A stretch of DNA of 8,147 bases from Alphaproteobacteria bacterium (GCA_015232485.1 JADFZP010000128.1:1-8147); one strand, 5' to 3'. Positions 1 through 6,724 are shown, counted from the stretch's first letter. Notes: generated by a model not told the origin, from the sequence alone. Numbers and translations: made by a program.

Positions 1-999
1 GCCGTCGATCACCCGGCCATCGACGCCGATCCGCTCGCCCGCCGCGACGATCACGATGGCGCCCGTGGCCACCTGGGCCGGCGGTACCATGCGCCGCGTG
101 CCGTCTTGCTCGACCACCGTCACCGCCGTGGCGCCGAGCGACAGCAGATGCTCGGCCGAGGCCCGCGCCCGGCCGCGCGCCCGGCTGTCGAGATAGCGGC
201 CGACCAGCAGGAAGAACAACAGCGAGATGGCCGCGTCGAAATAGGCGTGCGGGCCGGAATTCATGGTCTCGTGCAGGCTCATGCCGGCGGTCAGCACGAC
301 GCCGATCGAGATCGGCACGTCCATGTTGGTGCGCTTGGCGCGCAAGGCGGTCAGCGCCGAGCGCAGGAAGGGCCGCACGCAATAAAGGATCGCCGGCAGG
401 GCGATGGCGGCGGAAATCCAGTGGAAGAAGTCGCGCGTCACCGAATCCATGCCGGCCCACACCGACACCGAGAACAGCATCACATTGCCGGCCGCGAAGC
501 CGGCGACCGCCATGGCGCGCAGCAGCTCCTTCTCATGGCGCAGGGATTCGTCCTTGAGGCGGGCCGGATCAAAGGGCACCAGCCGATAGCCGACCGCCAG
601 CACCGGGGCGAGCAGGTCGTTGGCCAAGGCCTCGTCGCCGCGCCACGTCACCACCAGCCGGCGCGTCGTCATGTTGACGCGCGCCGCCTCGACCTGGGGC
701 TGGCGGCCGATCAGGCTTTCGATCAGCCACACGCAGGCGGCGCAGTGCAGGCCCTCGACCATCAAATGGAGGGTGCGCGCGCCGTCCGGCTCGGCGAAGA
801 CATGGGCGGTGAAGTCGAGGATGGCCGCGTCGGCTTCGGGACGCAGCGGCCGCTGCTCGGGATCGACGCAGCGGCGGCGGTAATACTGGGCGAGGCCCGA
901 GCCCTTCACCAGATCGAAGGCGGCGCGACAGCCGCGGCAGCAGAATTCGTCGGCGGAGCCGGGCGGAACCTGCGAGCCGCAGTGGGCGCAGTCGACCAT
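1..999 (-). CDS. ccoI: CcoI/FixI copper-transporting P-type ATPase for cbb3 oxidase assembly (N-terminal part, cut by window edge)
   Basis: This is the first 333 residues of a P1B-type heavy-metal ATPase that continues beyond the left edge. In this family the protein sits in the inner membrane and moves copper needed for the CcoN heme-copper centre. Visible in order: a cysteine-rich N-terminal metal-binding segment (C4, C7, then C20, C21 and C24, as in the putative metal-binding domain that precedes FixI-type ATPases); a heavy-metal-associated domain with GLHCAAC at residues 83-89; hydrophobic segments near 162-182, 191-210, 228-242 and 253-270; and the NMDVPISIG stretch at 225-233 typical of P1B ATPases. 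The phosphatase, CPC and DKTGT motifs would lie outside the window. The start ATG (999-997) shares its A with the TGA stop of ccoH (TGATG), with no clear Shine-Dalgarno sequence, so translational coupling is likely. The position after ccoG and ccoH fixes the identity. I read this frame by hand because it has no stop inside the window. Confidence 0.95.
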   Translation of the reverse strand, partial: MVDCAHCGSQVPPGSADEFCCRGCRAAFDLVKGSGLAQYYRRRCVDPEQRPLRPEADAAILDFTAHVFAEPDGARTLHLMVEGLHCAACVWLIESLIGRQPQVEAARVNMTTRRLVVTWRGDEALANDLLAPVLAVGYRLVPFDPARLKDESLRHEKELLRAMAVAGFAAGNVMLFSVSVWAGMDSVTRDFFHWISAAIALPAILYCVRPFLRSALTALRAKRTNMDVPISIGVVLTAGMSLHETMNSGPHAYFDAAISLLFFLLVGRYLDSRARGRARASAEHLLSLGATAVTVVEQDGTRRMVPPAQVATGAIVIVAAGERIGVDGRVIDG

Positions 1000-1505
1000 C
1001 AGCGCAGGACGACCCGCTCGCTGAGCTGATATTCCAGCTCGCCCCGAACGGCCAGCAGTTGAAGATCCCACTGGCCGGGGAAGGGAAGGATCAGGCGGGC
1101 CTGATAACGGCCCGGCCCGATCGGCTGGAACACCGCCTTCGAGTCGTGGCCGGCCACCGTCGGCCGCACGAACAGGCCGGCGACGTCCAGCCCCTCGACC
1201 GGCTTGGCGGCGGCGTCCTGGAAGGTGACGGTCGTCACCGCCGCGACCGGCTCGCCCTTGGGATCGAGGGCGGCGTCGGTGGTCGCCTCGACGGTGACCG
1301 CCCAGCCCAGCTTGCGCTGCGCCTCGGCCCCCGCCAGGGTCTGGTTGTAACGGATGCCCTTGTCATAGGCGCCCACCGTCTCCAACCCCGTGAAGGTCGA
1401 TGTGGCGAAGTAGATCATGATCACGTTGACCGTCAGCACGACGCCGAAGCCGCCGACGAAGATGTAGGGATACCACCAGCCGCGAGGGCGGGGCGAGGTG
1501 CTCAT
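999..1505 (-). CDS. ccoH: CcoH/FixH cbb3 oxidase assembly protein
   Basis: This 168-residue membrane protein matches the FixH/CcoH family, which is needed for assembly or stability of the cbb3 oxidase. It has a short N-terminal tail, one membrane helix at about residues 13-35, and a soluble, probably periplasmic, domain. Family-like stretches are GLETVGAYDKGIRYN just after the helix (40-54) and the late FPGQWDLQL segment. Length is close to the family norm. The start ATG (1505-1503) overlaps the ccoG stop as ATGA and the stop overlaps the ccoI start as TGATG, so ccoG, ccoH and ccoI are almost certainly co-translated from one message. No strong ribosome binding site precedes it. The exact biochemical role of the family is less clear than that of CcoI; the assignment rests on sequence pattern and on gene order. 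Confidence 0.93.
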   Translation of the reverse strand: MSTSPRPRGWWYPYIFVGGFGVVLTVNVIMIYFATSTFTGLETVGAYDKGIRYNQTLAGAEAQRKLGWAVTVEATTDAALDPKGEPVAAVTTVTFQDAAAKPVEGLDVAGLFVRPTVAGHDSKAVFQPIGPGRYQARLILPFPGQWDLQLLAVRGELEYQLSERVVLR

Positions 1506-2944
1506 TGTTCAGGCCCCGCGAACATTGTCTTGTGGACGATGGTCTTGCCTGTCTCCAGATCGGTGAGCAGGAATTGCAGATCGGTGCGTTTGCCCGCCAA
1601 GGCGTCGCGGCGCGCCGTGACGAACACCTGGAAATCGGCCACCGCATCCGGCGCGACGGGCAGCACGATTCGGGTGCCGTCCTGTTCGGTGGGCAAGCCG
1701 ATCGCCGAGAAGGTCGCCCCTTCGACACCGGCCAGCTTCAATTCGAAACTGCGCGTTTCGCGCACCATGTTGAGAACCTTGAACACATAGCCGTTGCGGA
1801 TGCTGCCGTCAGACAGCGTGACGTAAAGCGGGCTGCGCTCGTGCAGCACGTTGACCTCGGTGGTGGACCGGTTGAGCAGCGTGTACAGCATGATGGAGCC
1901 CACCAGCCCCATGATGGCGACATAGCCGATGGTGCGGCCGCGGATCAAGCGAATCCTGGGCGGCAGCCCTTTCGAGCGGGCCGCCATGTTGTCGACGCTG
2001 TCATAGCTGATCAGGCCGCGCGGCAGGCCGAAGCGGTCCATCACCGAGTTGCAGGCGTCGACGCACAAGGCGCAGCCGATGCAGGCCAGTTGCGAGCCGT
2101 TGCGGATGTCGATGCCGGTCGGGCAGACATGGACGCACAGCCGGCAATCGACGCAATGTCCGCGCTCGGCGAAATCATGGCCCTTCTTGTAGTGGCCGCG
2201 GGGTTCGCCCCGCCAGCCCTCATACGAGACGACCAGCGAGTCCTCGTCGAACATCGCCGCCTGGAAGCGCGGCCACGGGCACATGTAGATGCACACCTGC
2301 TCGCGCGCATAGCCCGCCAACAGCCAGCAGAACCCGCCGAACAGGACCATGAAGCCGTAGGTGGCCTTCGAGGCCTGGCCGGTGAAGACGTCCCTGACGC
2401 CCTGGTAGGCGTCTTGGAAATAAAGCGCGAAGGCCAAGCCGGTGAGCAGCGAAACCGCCGCCCAAACCACGTTCTTGCCCGCCTTGCGCAGCAGCTTGCC
2501 GACGCTGGTCGGCTGCCCATCGCGCTTCATGCGTTCGTTGCGGTCGCCCTCGAACAACTCCTCGATCCACACGAACAGGTCGGTGTAGACGGTTTGCCAG
2601 CAGGCGAAGCCGCACCACACGCGGCCGAGCAGCGCCGTGACGAAGAACAACCCGATGGCCGCCAGGATCAGCAGCCCGGTGAGGTAGTAGACCTCTTGGG
2701 GCCAGATTTCGATGTTGTAGAGATAGGCGCGCCGCCCCGCCATATCGATCAGGATGGCCTGATCGGGCGCCCCCGGCCCCCGGTCCCAGCGCAGGAACGG
2801 CGCCAGATGCCAGATGGCGAGAAGCACCACCACCGCCGCCCATTTGAGCTTGCGGAAGGTGCCGTAAACCTTGCGGGGATAGACCTTCTTGTATTCGTAA
2901 AGGGCCTGTTTGCGCTTGCCGCCGCAGGCGGGATCCGAATTCAT
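1502..2944 (-). CDS. ccoG: CcoG/FixG cbb3 oxidase accessory iron-sulfur membrane protein
   Basis: This 480-residue protein is CcoG (FixG/RdxA), a membrane ferredoxin-like protein. Work on homologues implicates the family in reducing copper for cbb3 oxidase biogenesis. Hydrophobic helices lie near residues 35-52, 88-107, 158-175, 196-213 and 338-357. Two ferredoxin-type 4Fe-4S motifs are complete: C264, C267, C270 and C274 (followed by P), then C288, C291, C294 and C298. Two further CxxxC pairs are present, C111/C115 (WCGFACW) and C218/C222 (CIYMCPW), both characteristic of the family. The region after the last helix (about 360-480) is soluble and fits the C-terminal Ig-like accessory domain. 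Length is typical. It is the first gene after a terminator and about 110 bp of intergenic DNA, so it heads its own transcript with ccoH and ccoI. The ribosome binding site is weak: AGGA lies 12 nt and GGA 5 nt before ATG. Confidence 0.96.
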   Translation of the reverse strand: MNSDPACGGKRKQALYEYKKVYPRKVYGTFRKLKWAAVVVLLAIWHLAPFLRWDRGPGAPDQAILIDMAGRRAYLYNIEIWPQEVYYLTGLLILAAIGLFFVTALLGRVWCGFACWQTVYTDLFVWIEELFEGDRNERMKRDGQPTSVGKLLRKAGKNVVWAAVSLLTGLAFALYFQDAYQGVRDVFTGQASKATYGFMVLFGGFCWLLAGYAREQVCIYMCPWPRFQAAMFDEDSLVVSYEGWRGEPRGHYKKGHDFAERGHCVDCRLCVHVCPTGIDIRNGSQLACIGCALCVDACNSVMDRFGLPRGLISYDSVDNMAARSKGLPPRIRLIRGRTIGYVAIMGLVGSIMLYTLLNRSTTEVNVLHERSPLYVTLSDGSIRNGYVFKVLNMVRETRSFELKLAGVEGATFSAIGLPTEQDGTRIVLPVAPDAVADFQVFVTARRDALAGKRTDLQFLLTDLETGKTIVHKTMFAGPEQ

Positions 2945-2980
2945 GGGTTTCCGGCGTCCTGGTTGACTTCAGTGCCCGAC

Positions 2981-2986
2981 TATAGT
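2981..2986 (-). promoter_or_regulatory. Possible -10 element for the ccoGHI transcript
   Basis: On the minus strand TATAGT lies 36 nt before the ccoG start codon and sits inside a 12-bp perfect palindrome (CGACTATAGTCG, 2977-2988). It is the best -10-like sequence in the gap. No good -35 hexamer occurs 16-18 nt upstream, so the promoter would need an activator or may be somewhere else. The gap has no TTGAT-N4-ATCAA box, unlike the ccoN promoter. Tentative. Confidence 0.25.
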
Positions 2987-3055
2987 CGCGCGTACCGGCC
3001 GGAGAGCGGCCCTGTGGACATGGCCGCAATGCGATTTGGCCATGCCTGCAAACGG

Positions 3056-3083
3056 AAAAAGGGCGCCGGTCGTCCCGGCGCCC
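3056..3083 (-). terminator. Intrinsic terminator after ccoP
   Basis: On the minus strand, 10 nt after the ccoP TAA stop, a perfect 9-bp GC stem (GGGCGCCGG / CCGGCGCCC) with a 5-nt loop (GACGA) is directly followed by five T residues. This is a textbook Rho-independent terminator. It closes the ccoNOQP message and separates it from ccoGHI downstream. Confidence 0.9.
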
Positions 3084-3093
3084 CTTGTCGTTC

Positions 3094-3954
3094 TTACTTG
3101 CCGCCGCCCAGCGAGTGGACGTAAACGGCCAACTGCTTGACGGTCGCCGCGTCCAGGCGCTCGGCCCAAGCCGGCATGTCGCCATGCTTCGGATTGGTGA
3201 TCTGCTTGACCAGATCCTCCTTGCCGCCCTTGTACAGCCAGATGCCGTTGTTGAGCGCGGGAGCGCCCAAAGCGGCCATGCCCTCGCCCGATTCACCGTG
3301 GCAGGCCGCGCACTGCTGCGCGTACAGCTCGGTGCCGGCCGCATCGCCCTTTTCGCCCTTCGACAGGGCGACGACGTAATCGGCGGCTTGGCCGATCTGG
3401 TCGGGGGTCAACAGGCCGTCGACGCCGAAGCGGAGCATGATGCCCTGCCGCGACTGCGGGTTGGTGTTGCGCACGCCATAGGCGATGGTCTGGTGAACAT
3501 CGGCCAGCGATCCACCCCAGATCCACTCGTCGTCGGCCAGCGTCGGGTAGCCATAGGCGCCCGCGCCGCCCGAGCCGTGGCAGGGGGCGCAGTTCTCGGC
3601 GAACATGGCCCGGCCGCCGGCGATGGCGTATTTGCGCAGTTCGGGGTCGGCCGCGATCTGTTCGACCGAGGCGGCCTCGAAGCGGGTGATCCAGCCCTTG
3701 CGGCTTTCCTTGACGGCGGCCAGCTCCTTGGCCAGCTCGCCGCGGGTCGAGTAACCCTCGATGCCCTTGGTGTAGCCGTCGGCGGTCGGCCAAGCGGGCA
3801 TCACCACCCACTCGTAGATCGCCCAAAGCGTGCAGGCGTAGAAGACGTAGACCCACCACTTGGGCAGCGGGGTATTCAGCTCCTTGATGCCGTCCCATTC
3901 GTGACCAGTCGTGTACTGGCCAGTCACGGGGTCCTTCTCAACATTGGTCGCCAT
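3094..3954 (-). CDS. ccoP: CcoP, diheme cytochrome c subunit (subunit III) of cbb3 oxidase
   Basis: CcoP carries electrons from soluble donors toward CcoO and the CcoN active site. This 286-residue protein has a cytoplasmic N-terminus, one membrane anchor at about residues 32-52 (rich in W, Y and F), and two periplasmic cytochrome c domains. Heme 1 binds at C122-A-P-C125-H126, with M173 (GIMLRFG) the likely distal ligand. Heme 2 binds at C215-A-A-C218-H219, with M260 (HGDMPAW) the likely distal ligand. Length and domain order are standard. The N-terminal NVEKDPVTGQYTTGHEWDGIKELNTPLP stretch carries the family's conserved pre-anchor segment (W20 to P31). It starts only 2 nt after the ccoQ stop; GAGGAG inside the ccoQ end is about 9 nt upstream and supports this ATG. 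An intrinsic terminator follows the stop. Confidence 0.98.
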   Translation of the reverse strand: MATNVEKDPVTGQYTTGHEWDGIKELNTPLPKWWVYVFYACTLWAIYEWVVMPAWPTADGYTKGIEGYSTRGELAKELAAVKESRKGWITRFEAASVEQIAADPELRKYAIAGGRAMFAENCAPCHGSGGAGAYGYPTLADDEWIWGGSLADVHQTIAYGVRNTNPQSRQGIMLRFGVDGLLTPDQIGQAADYVVALSKGEKGDAAGTELYAQQCAACHGESGEGMAALGAPALNNGIWLYKGGKEDLVKQITNPKHGDMPAWAERLDAATVKQLAVYVHSLGGGK

Positions 3955-3956
3955 AT

Positions 3957-4121
3957 TCAGCGCTCCTCATTGTCGTCGTCCCTGAGCGGGATGTCCCCGT
4001 AGCTTTCCAGCTTGTCCTTGTTTTTAGGACGGAAAGCCCAGAACACGATGCCCAGGAACAGAACCATCAACCACAGCCCCCAGAGGGAGCGGAGGGTCTC
4101 CGCGATGCCTTCGAGAGTCAC
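3957..4121 (-). CDS. ccoQ: CcoQ, small membrane subunit of cbb3 oxidase (GTG start)
   Basis: This 54-residue gene fills the space between ccoO and ccoP. The protein has a short N-terminus, one hydrophobic helix at about residues 14-30 (WGLWLMVLFLGIVFWAF), then RPKNKDKLESYGDIPLRDD and an acidic end (DDDNEER). The helix followed by a basic turn and by PL(R/x)DD is the usual CcoQ pattern; the family helps stabilise the CcoNOP complex, especially its CcoP association. It begins with GTG at 4121-4119, preceded by a purine-rich stretch (AGGGAGAGAGCGGA) that can act as the ribosome binding site. The gap from the ccoO stop is 17 nt and to the ccoP start is 2 nt. The only in-frame ATG lies inside the membrane helix (residue 19), which makes GTG the credible start. 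Confidence 0.92.
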   Translation of the reverse strand: MTLEGIAETLRSLWGLWLMVLFLGIVFWAFRPKNKDKLESYGDIPLRDDDNEER

Positions 4122-4138
4122 TCCGCTCTCTCCCTGGT

Positions 4139-4864
4139 TTACCGGAGCGCCTGAGCGCGAACCGGGTCGAAGCTGGTGAAGTCCACCATGGTGCCCAACA
4201 CCTGCAGATAGGCGACGAGAGCGTCCATCTCGGTGACTTCGGGCTTGCCGTCGGCGTCGCCCAAGCGGGCCTTCGGGTAGCGGGCCGAGATCCCGGTCAC
4301 GTCGGCGTCCGGGGTGGCCTGCGCCTTCAGGTCGGCCAAGGCGTTCGTGATCATGTCGGCGGTGTAGGGAACCCCCACCAGCGACAGGGTCTTGAGATGC
4401 GCGCCGGCGTCGGCGAACTTCAGCGGGCGGTTCAGGTGCTTGTAGCCCGGCATGATCGACTCGGGCACCACGTCACGCGGGTTGTTCATGTGACGGACGT
4501 GCCAATCGTTCGAATACTTGCCGCCCACGCGCGCCAGATCGGGGCCGGTGCGCTTCGAGCCCCACTGGAACGGATGGTCGTACATGCTTTCGGCCGCCAA
4601 GCTGTAATGACCGTAGCGCTCCACTTCGTCGCGGAACGGGCGGATCATCTGGCTGTGGCAGTTGTAGCAGCCCTCGCGCAGGTAGATGTTGCGCCCGGCC
4701 AGCTCAAGCGGGCTGTGCGGACGAACACCTTCCACCTTCTCGATGGTCGAGCTGATGGTGAACAAGGGCACGATCTCGACCAGTCCACCGACGATGATGG
4801 TGGCGAGGATTCCCAACAGAAGCAGAACGACGTTGGTTTCGATCTTCTTGTGGAAGTTCATCAT
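4139..4864 (-). CDS. ccoO: CcoO, monoheme cytochrome c subunit (subunit II) of cbb3 oxidase
   Basis: CcoO is the membrane-bound cytochrome c that passes electrons from CcoP to the CcoN active site. The protein has 241 residues: an N-terminal membrane anchor at about 11-34, then a periplasmic cytochrome c domain. The heme motif is C66-Y-N-C69-H70 inside the highly conserved REGCYNCHSQMIRPF, and M138 (ESIMPGY) is the likely distal ligand. GPDLARVGGKYSNDWH (107-122) is also characteristic. Length is in the usual range. Two tandem ATG codons are possible starts (4864 and 4861). GAGGAG ends 8 nt before the first and 11 nt before the second, so the first is preferred. The gap from the ccoN stop is 12 nt. 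Confidence 0.98.
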   Translation of the reverse strand: MMNFHKKIETNVVLLLLGILATIIVGGLVEIVPLFTISSTIEKVEGVRPHSPLELAGRNIYLREGCYNCHSQMIRPFRDEVERYGHYSLAAESMYDHPFQWGSKRTGPDLARVGGKYSNDWHVRHMNNPRDVVPESIMPGYKHLNRPLKFADAGAHLKTLSLVGVPYTADMITNALADLKAQATPDADVTGISARYPKARLGDADGKPEVTEMDALVAYLQVLGTMVDFTSFDPVRAQALR

Positions 4865-4876
4865 GGATCACACTCC

Positions 4877-6367
4877 TCAGCCACGGGCGCCGGCGGTGGC
4901 CGCGCTCTCGTAGGGAACTTCGTTCCGAACGTCGCCGCGGATCGTGCGCCAGAAGTTGTAGACCATGATCAGCGAACCCGCGAGGAACAGGAGGCCGCCG
5001 ATGGCCCGGATGACGTAGTAGGGATGCATGGCTTCGACAGTCTCGATGAACGAGTACTGCAAGAAACCCATGCTGTCATACGCACGCCACATCAGGCCCT
5101 GCATGATGCCGGAGATCCACATGGCGGTGATGTAGACGACGATGCCCACGGTCGCGATCCAGAAGTGCATGCTGACCAGACGCATCGAATACAGCGACTT
5201 GCGCCGCCACAGCACGGGCACCAGATAGTACAGCGCGCCGAAGCTGACGAAGGCCACCCAGCCGAGGGCGCCGGAGTGGACGTGGCCGATGGTCCAGTCG
5301 GTGTAGTGCGACAGCGAGTTCACCGGACGGATCGACATCAAGGGACCCTCGAAGGTGGACATGCCGTAGAAGGCCACCGACGAGACCAGGAAACGCATGA
5401 CCGGATCGGTGCGCAGCTTGTCCCACGCGCCGGACAGGGTCATCAGGCCGTTGATCATGCCACCCCACGACGGCATCCACAGCATGACCGAGAAGGTCGC
5501 GCCCAGCGTCTGCGCCCAATCGGGCAGAGCCGTGTAGTGCAGATGGTGCGGGCCGGCCCAGATGTAGAGGAAGATCAGCGCCCAGAAGTGCACGATCGAC
5601 AGCCGGTACGAGTAGACCGGGCGATTGGCGCGCTTGGGGACGAAGTAGTACATGATGGCCAGGAAGCCGGCGGTCAGGAAGAAGCCCACCGCGTTGTGGC
5701 CGTACCACCACTGGGTCATGGCGTCCTGCACGCCCGCGTACAGGCCGTAGGACTTCATGAAGGAGTCGCCGCCCAGGAAGATCACCGGGATGGCCAGATT
5801 GTTGCCCAGGTGCAGCATCGCGATGGTCACGATGAAGGCCAGGTAGAACCAGTTGGCGACGTAGATGTGCGGCTCGGAGCGCTTGTACAGCGTCCCCATG
5901 AACGACACCAGATAGATCACCCAAAGGACGGTCAGGTACAGGTCGAGCCACCATTCCGGCTCGGCGTATTCCTTGCCCGACACGAAGCCCAGCACGTAGC
6001 TCAGCGCCGCCATGACGATGAACAACTGGAAGCCCCAGAACAGGATGTTGCCCGATGTGGAGCCGCCGAAGAACGTGGCCCGGCAAGTGCGCTGGACGAC
6101 GAAGATCGACGTGGCGAATAGGATGTTGCCGCCGAAGGCGAAGATGACGGCGGAAGTGTGGACCGGGCGAAGCCGGCCGAACGAGGTCCATTCCAGATCC
6201 AGATTGAGGACCGGGAAGGCCAACTGCCAGGCGATGTAATCGCCGGCTAGAAAGCCGATGACGCCCCAGAAAGTCGCCGCAATGACGAATTTCTTCACGA
6301 CGTCGTCGAGATAGTCTGGTGTCGCGTCCGTACGGGCGCCGCGTTGCGCCATCGTCGCTTGGGTCAT
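4877..6367 (-). CDS. ccoN: CcoN, catalytic heme-copper subunit I of cbb3-type cytochrome c oxidase
   Basis: CcoN reduces oxygen to water and pumps protons across the inner membrane. The 496-residue polytopic protein has about twelve hydrophobic segments. Predicted metal ligands, by homology to structurally known CcoN, are all present: H70 (RPVHTS) and H364 for the low-spin heme b; H362 for heme b3 (GHVHSG); H224 (WYGHN), H274 and H275 (GPHHLHY) for CuB; Y268 (LYIWAG) as the cross-linked tyrosine; and E340 (STFEGP) as the conserved glutamate near the active site. No key residue is missing. The start at 6367 is supported by CAGGAG ending 7 nt upstream; the next Met (residue 6) has no better site. 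It is the first gene of ccoNOQP, preceded by a leader with an FNR-type box. This is the C-family (cbb3) oxidase rather than aa3, as shown by the subunit set. Confidence 0.99.
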   Translation of the reverse strand: MTQATMAQRGARTDATPDYLDDVVKKFVIAATFWGVIGFLAGDYIAWQLAFPVLNLDLEWTSFGRLRPVHTSAVIFAFGGNILFATSIFVVQRTCRATFFGGSTSGNILFWGFQLFIVMAALSYVLGFVSGKEYAEPEWWLDLYLTVLWVIYLVSFMGTLYKRSEPHIYVANWFYLAFIVTIAMLHLGNNLAIPVIFLGGDSFMKSYGLYAGVQDAMTQWWYGHNAVGFFLTAGFLAIMYYFVPKRANRPVYSYRLSIVHFWALIFLYIWAGPHHLHYTALPDWAQTLGATFSVMLWMPSWGGMINGLMTLSGAWDKLRTDPVMRFLVSSVAFYGMSTFEGPLMSIRPVNSLSHYTDWTIGHVHSGALGWVAFVSFGALYYLVPVLWRRKSLYSMRLVSMHFWIATVGIVVYITAMWISGIMQGLMWRAYDSMGFLQYSFIETVEAMHPYYVIRAIGGLLFLAGSLIMVYNFWRTIRGDVRNEVPYESAATAGARG

Positions 6368-6403
6368 GCCGAACTCCTGTCTCGACCAGAAGGGTCACGT
6401 GTG

Positions 6404-6421
6404 CCGGGCGCCTTTGCCCGG
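6404..6421 (-). other. Small GC hairpin in the ccoN leader
   Basis: CCGGGC and GCCCGG form a 6-bp perfect inverted repeat with a 6-nt loop, 37-54 nt upstream of the ccoN start codon. No T-run follows on the minus strand, so it is not an intrinsic terminator. It could be a leader RNA stem, or chance in GC-rich DNA. Confidence 0.35.
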
Positions 6422-6447
6422 ACCTTTCCGCGTCGCTCGGGAGTTAT

Positions 6448-6475
6448 CCCCCCTCCCCTAGCCCCGCGTCGCCCC
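6448..6475 (-). promoter_or_regulatory. G-quadruplex-type motif in the predicted ccoN 5' leader
   Basis: Read on the minus strand, which is the ccoN sense strand, four G-runs of lengths 4, 4, 4 and 6 lie within 28 nt, separated by loops of 6, 3 and 1 nt (CGACGC, CTA, A). A further GGG occurs 3 nt upstream (6481-6479). This fits the strict four-tetrad quadruplex pattern. It lies 81-108 nt before the ccoN start codon and about 40 nt after the predicted transcription start, so it would be in the mRNA. The pattern is directly visible; folding and function are inferred. Confidence 0.55.
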
Positions 6476-6520
6476 ATGCCCAACAGCGGCCGAACCTTGG
6501 CCTTGGGCGTGAGATGGCGC

Positions 6521-6526
6521 AATATG
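6521..6526 (-). promoter_or_regulatory. Likely -10 element of the ccoNOQP promoter
   Basis: On the minus strand CATATT (or GCATAT shifted by one base) lies where the -10 hexamer should be if the FNR box centred at 6556.5 is at about -41.5. The implied transcription start is 6514-6515, which leaves a leader of about 147 nt before ccoN. Activator-dependent promoters often lack a good -35, as here. Confidence 0.5.
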
Positions 6527-6549
6527 CAGGAGCGGACATGCCGGTGCCA

Positions 6550-6563
6550 TTGATACAGATCAA
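6550..6563 (-). promoter_or_regulatory. FNR/FixK-type binding site upstream of ccoNOQP
   Basis: TTGATACAGATCAA (plus-strand reading) is a perfect match to the FNR consensus TTGAT-N4-ATCAA and also fits the FixK form TTGA-N6-TCAA. In alphaproteobacteria, cbb3 operons are classic targets of FNR/FixK-type activators under low oxygen. The site centre is about 42 bp from the inferred transcription start, the class II activation position. The flank on the far side (6564-6582) is AT-rich, as would suit RNA polymerase alpha-subunit contacts. It could also influence the divergent methyltransferase gene, but it lies 168 bp from that start codon. Confidence 0.88.
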
Positions 6564-6693
6564 ATTTCGAATTCTTTTTACACCAACGACAAAGCGCATT
6601 ACGCAAGGACGCCGCCGTTTCGCACCGCAACACGCGTGCGATCGGCGCAAATGAGCCCAGGGCGCATGACAGGACGGCACCCTCATCAATTCG

Positions 6694-6724
6694 TTGGCGT
6701 CCCGCCTCGCCCCATCGCTAGACT
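6694..6724 (+). promoter_or_regulatory. Putative promoter of the methyltransferase gene, giving a leaderless mRNA
   Basis: TTGGCG (6694-6699) and TAGACT (6719-6724) resemble -35 and -10 hexamers with a 19-nt spacer, which is longer than ideal. TAGACT matches the -10 consensus at four of six positions, including the key second A and last T. If the -10 ends at -7, transcription would start at the A of the ATG (6731). No Shine-Dalgarno-like sequence lies between the -10 and the ATG, which agrees with a leaderless transcript. Confidence 0.45.

Noticed and set aside
1414..1424. GATCATGATC palindrome inside ccoH
   Set aside because: Short, inside conserved coding sequence and with no promoter nearby; expected by chance.
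1505..3124. Long plus-strand open frames opposite the cco genes, the largest being 1505-3124 and 4397-6121
   Set aside because: They are shadows of real minus-strand genes in GC-rich DNA; their products are low-complexity, rich in R, H, Q and D, with no recognisable domain, while the minus-strand proteins are textbook Cco subunits.
3206..3219. TTGACCAGATCC as an FNR/FixK-like site
   Set aside because: The second half-site is not TCAA and it lies within ccoP coding sequence.
6404..6421. Leader hairpin as an attenuator or terminator
   Set aside because: No T-run follows on the ccoN sense strand; the stem is only 6 bp, so I list it as a simple hairpin only.
6364..6689. Short minus-strand and plus-strand open frames in the ccoN upstream region
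   Set aside because: They overlap the FNR box and leader, have no convincing ribosome binding site or domain, and overlap one another; the region reads as regulatory DNA.
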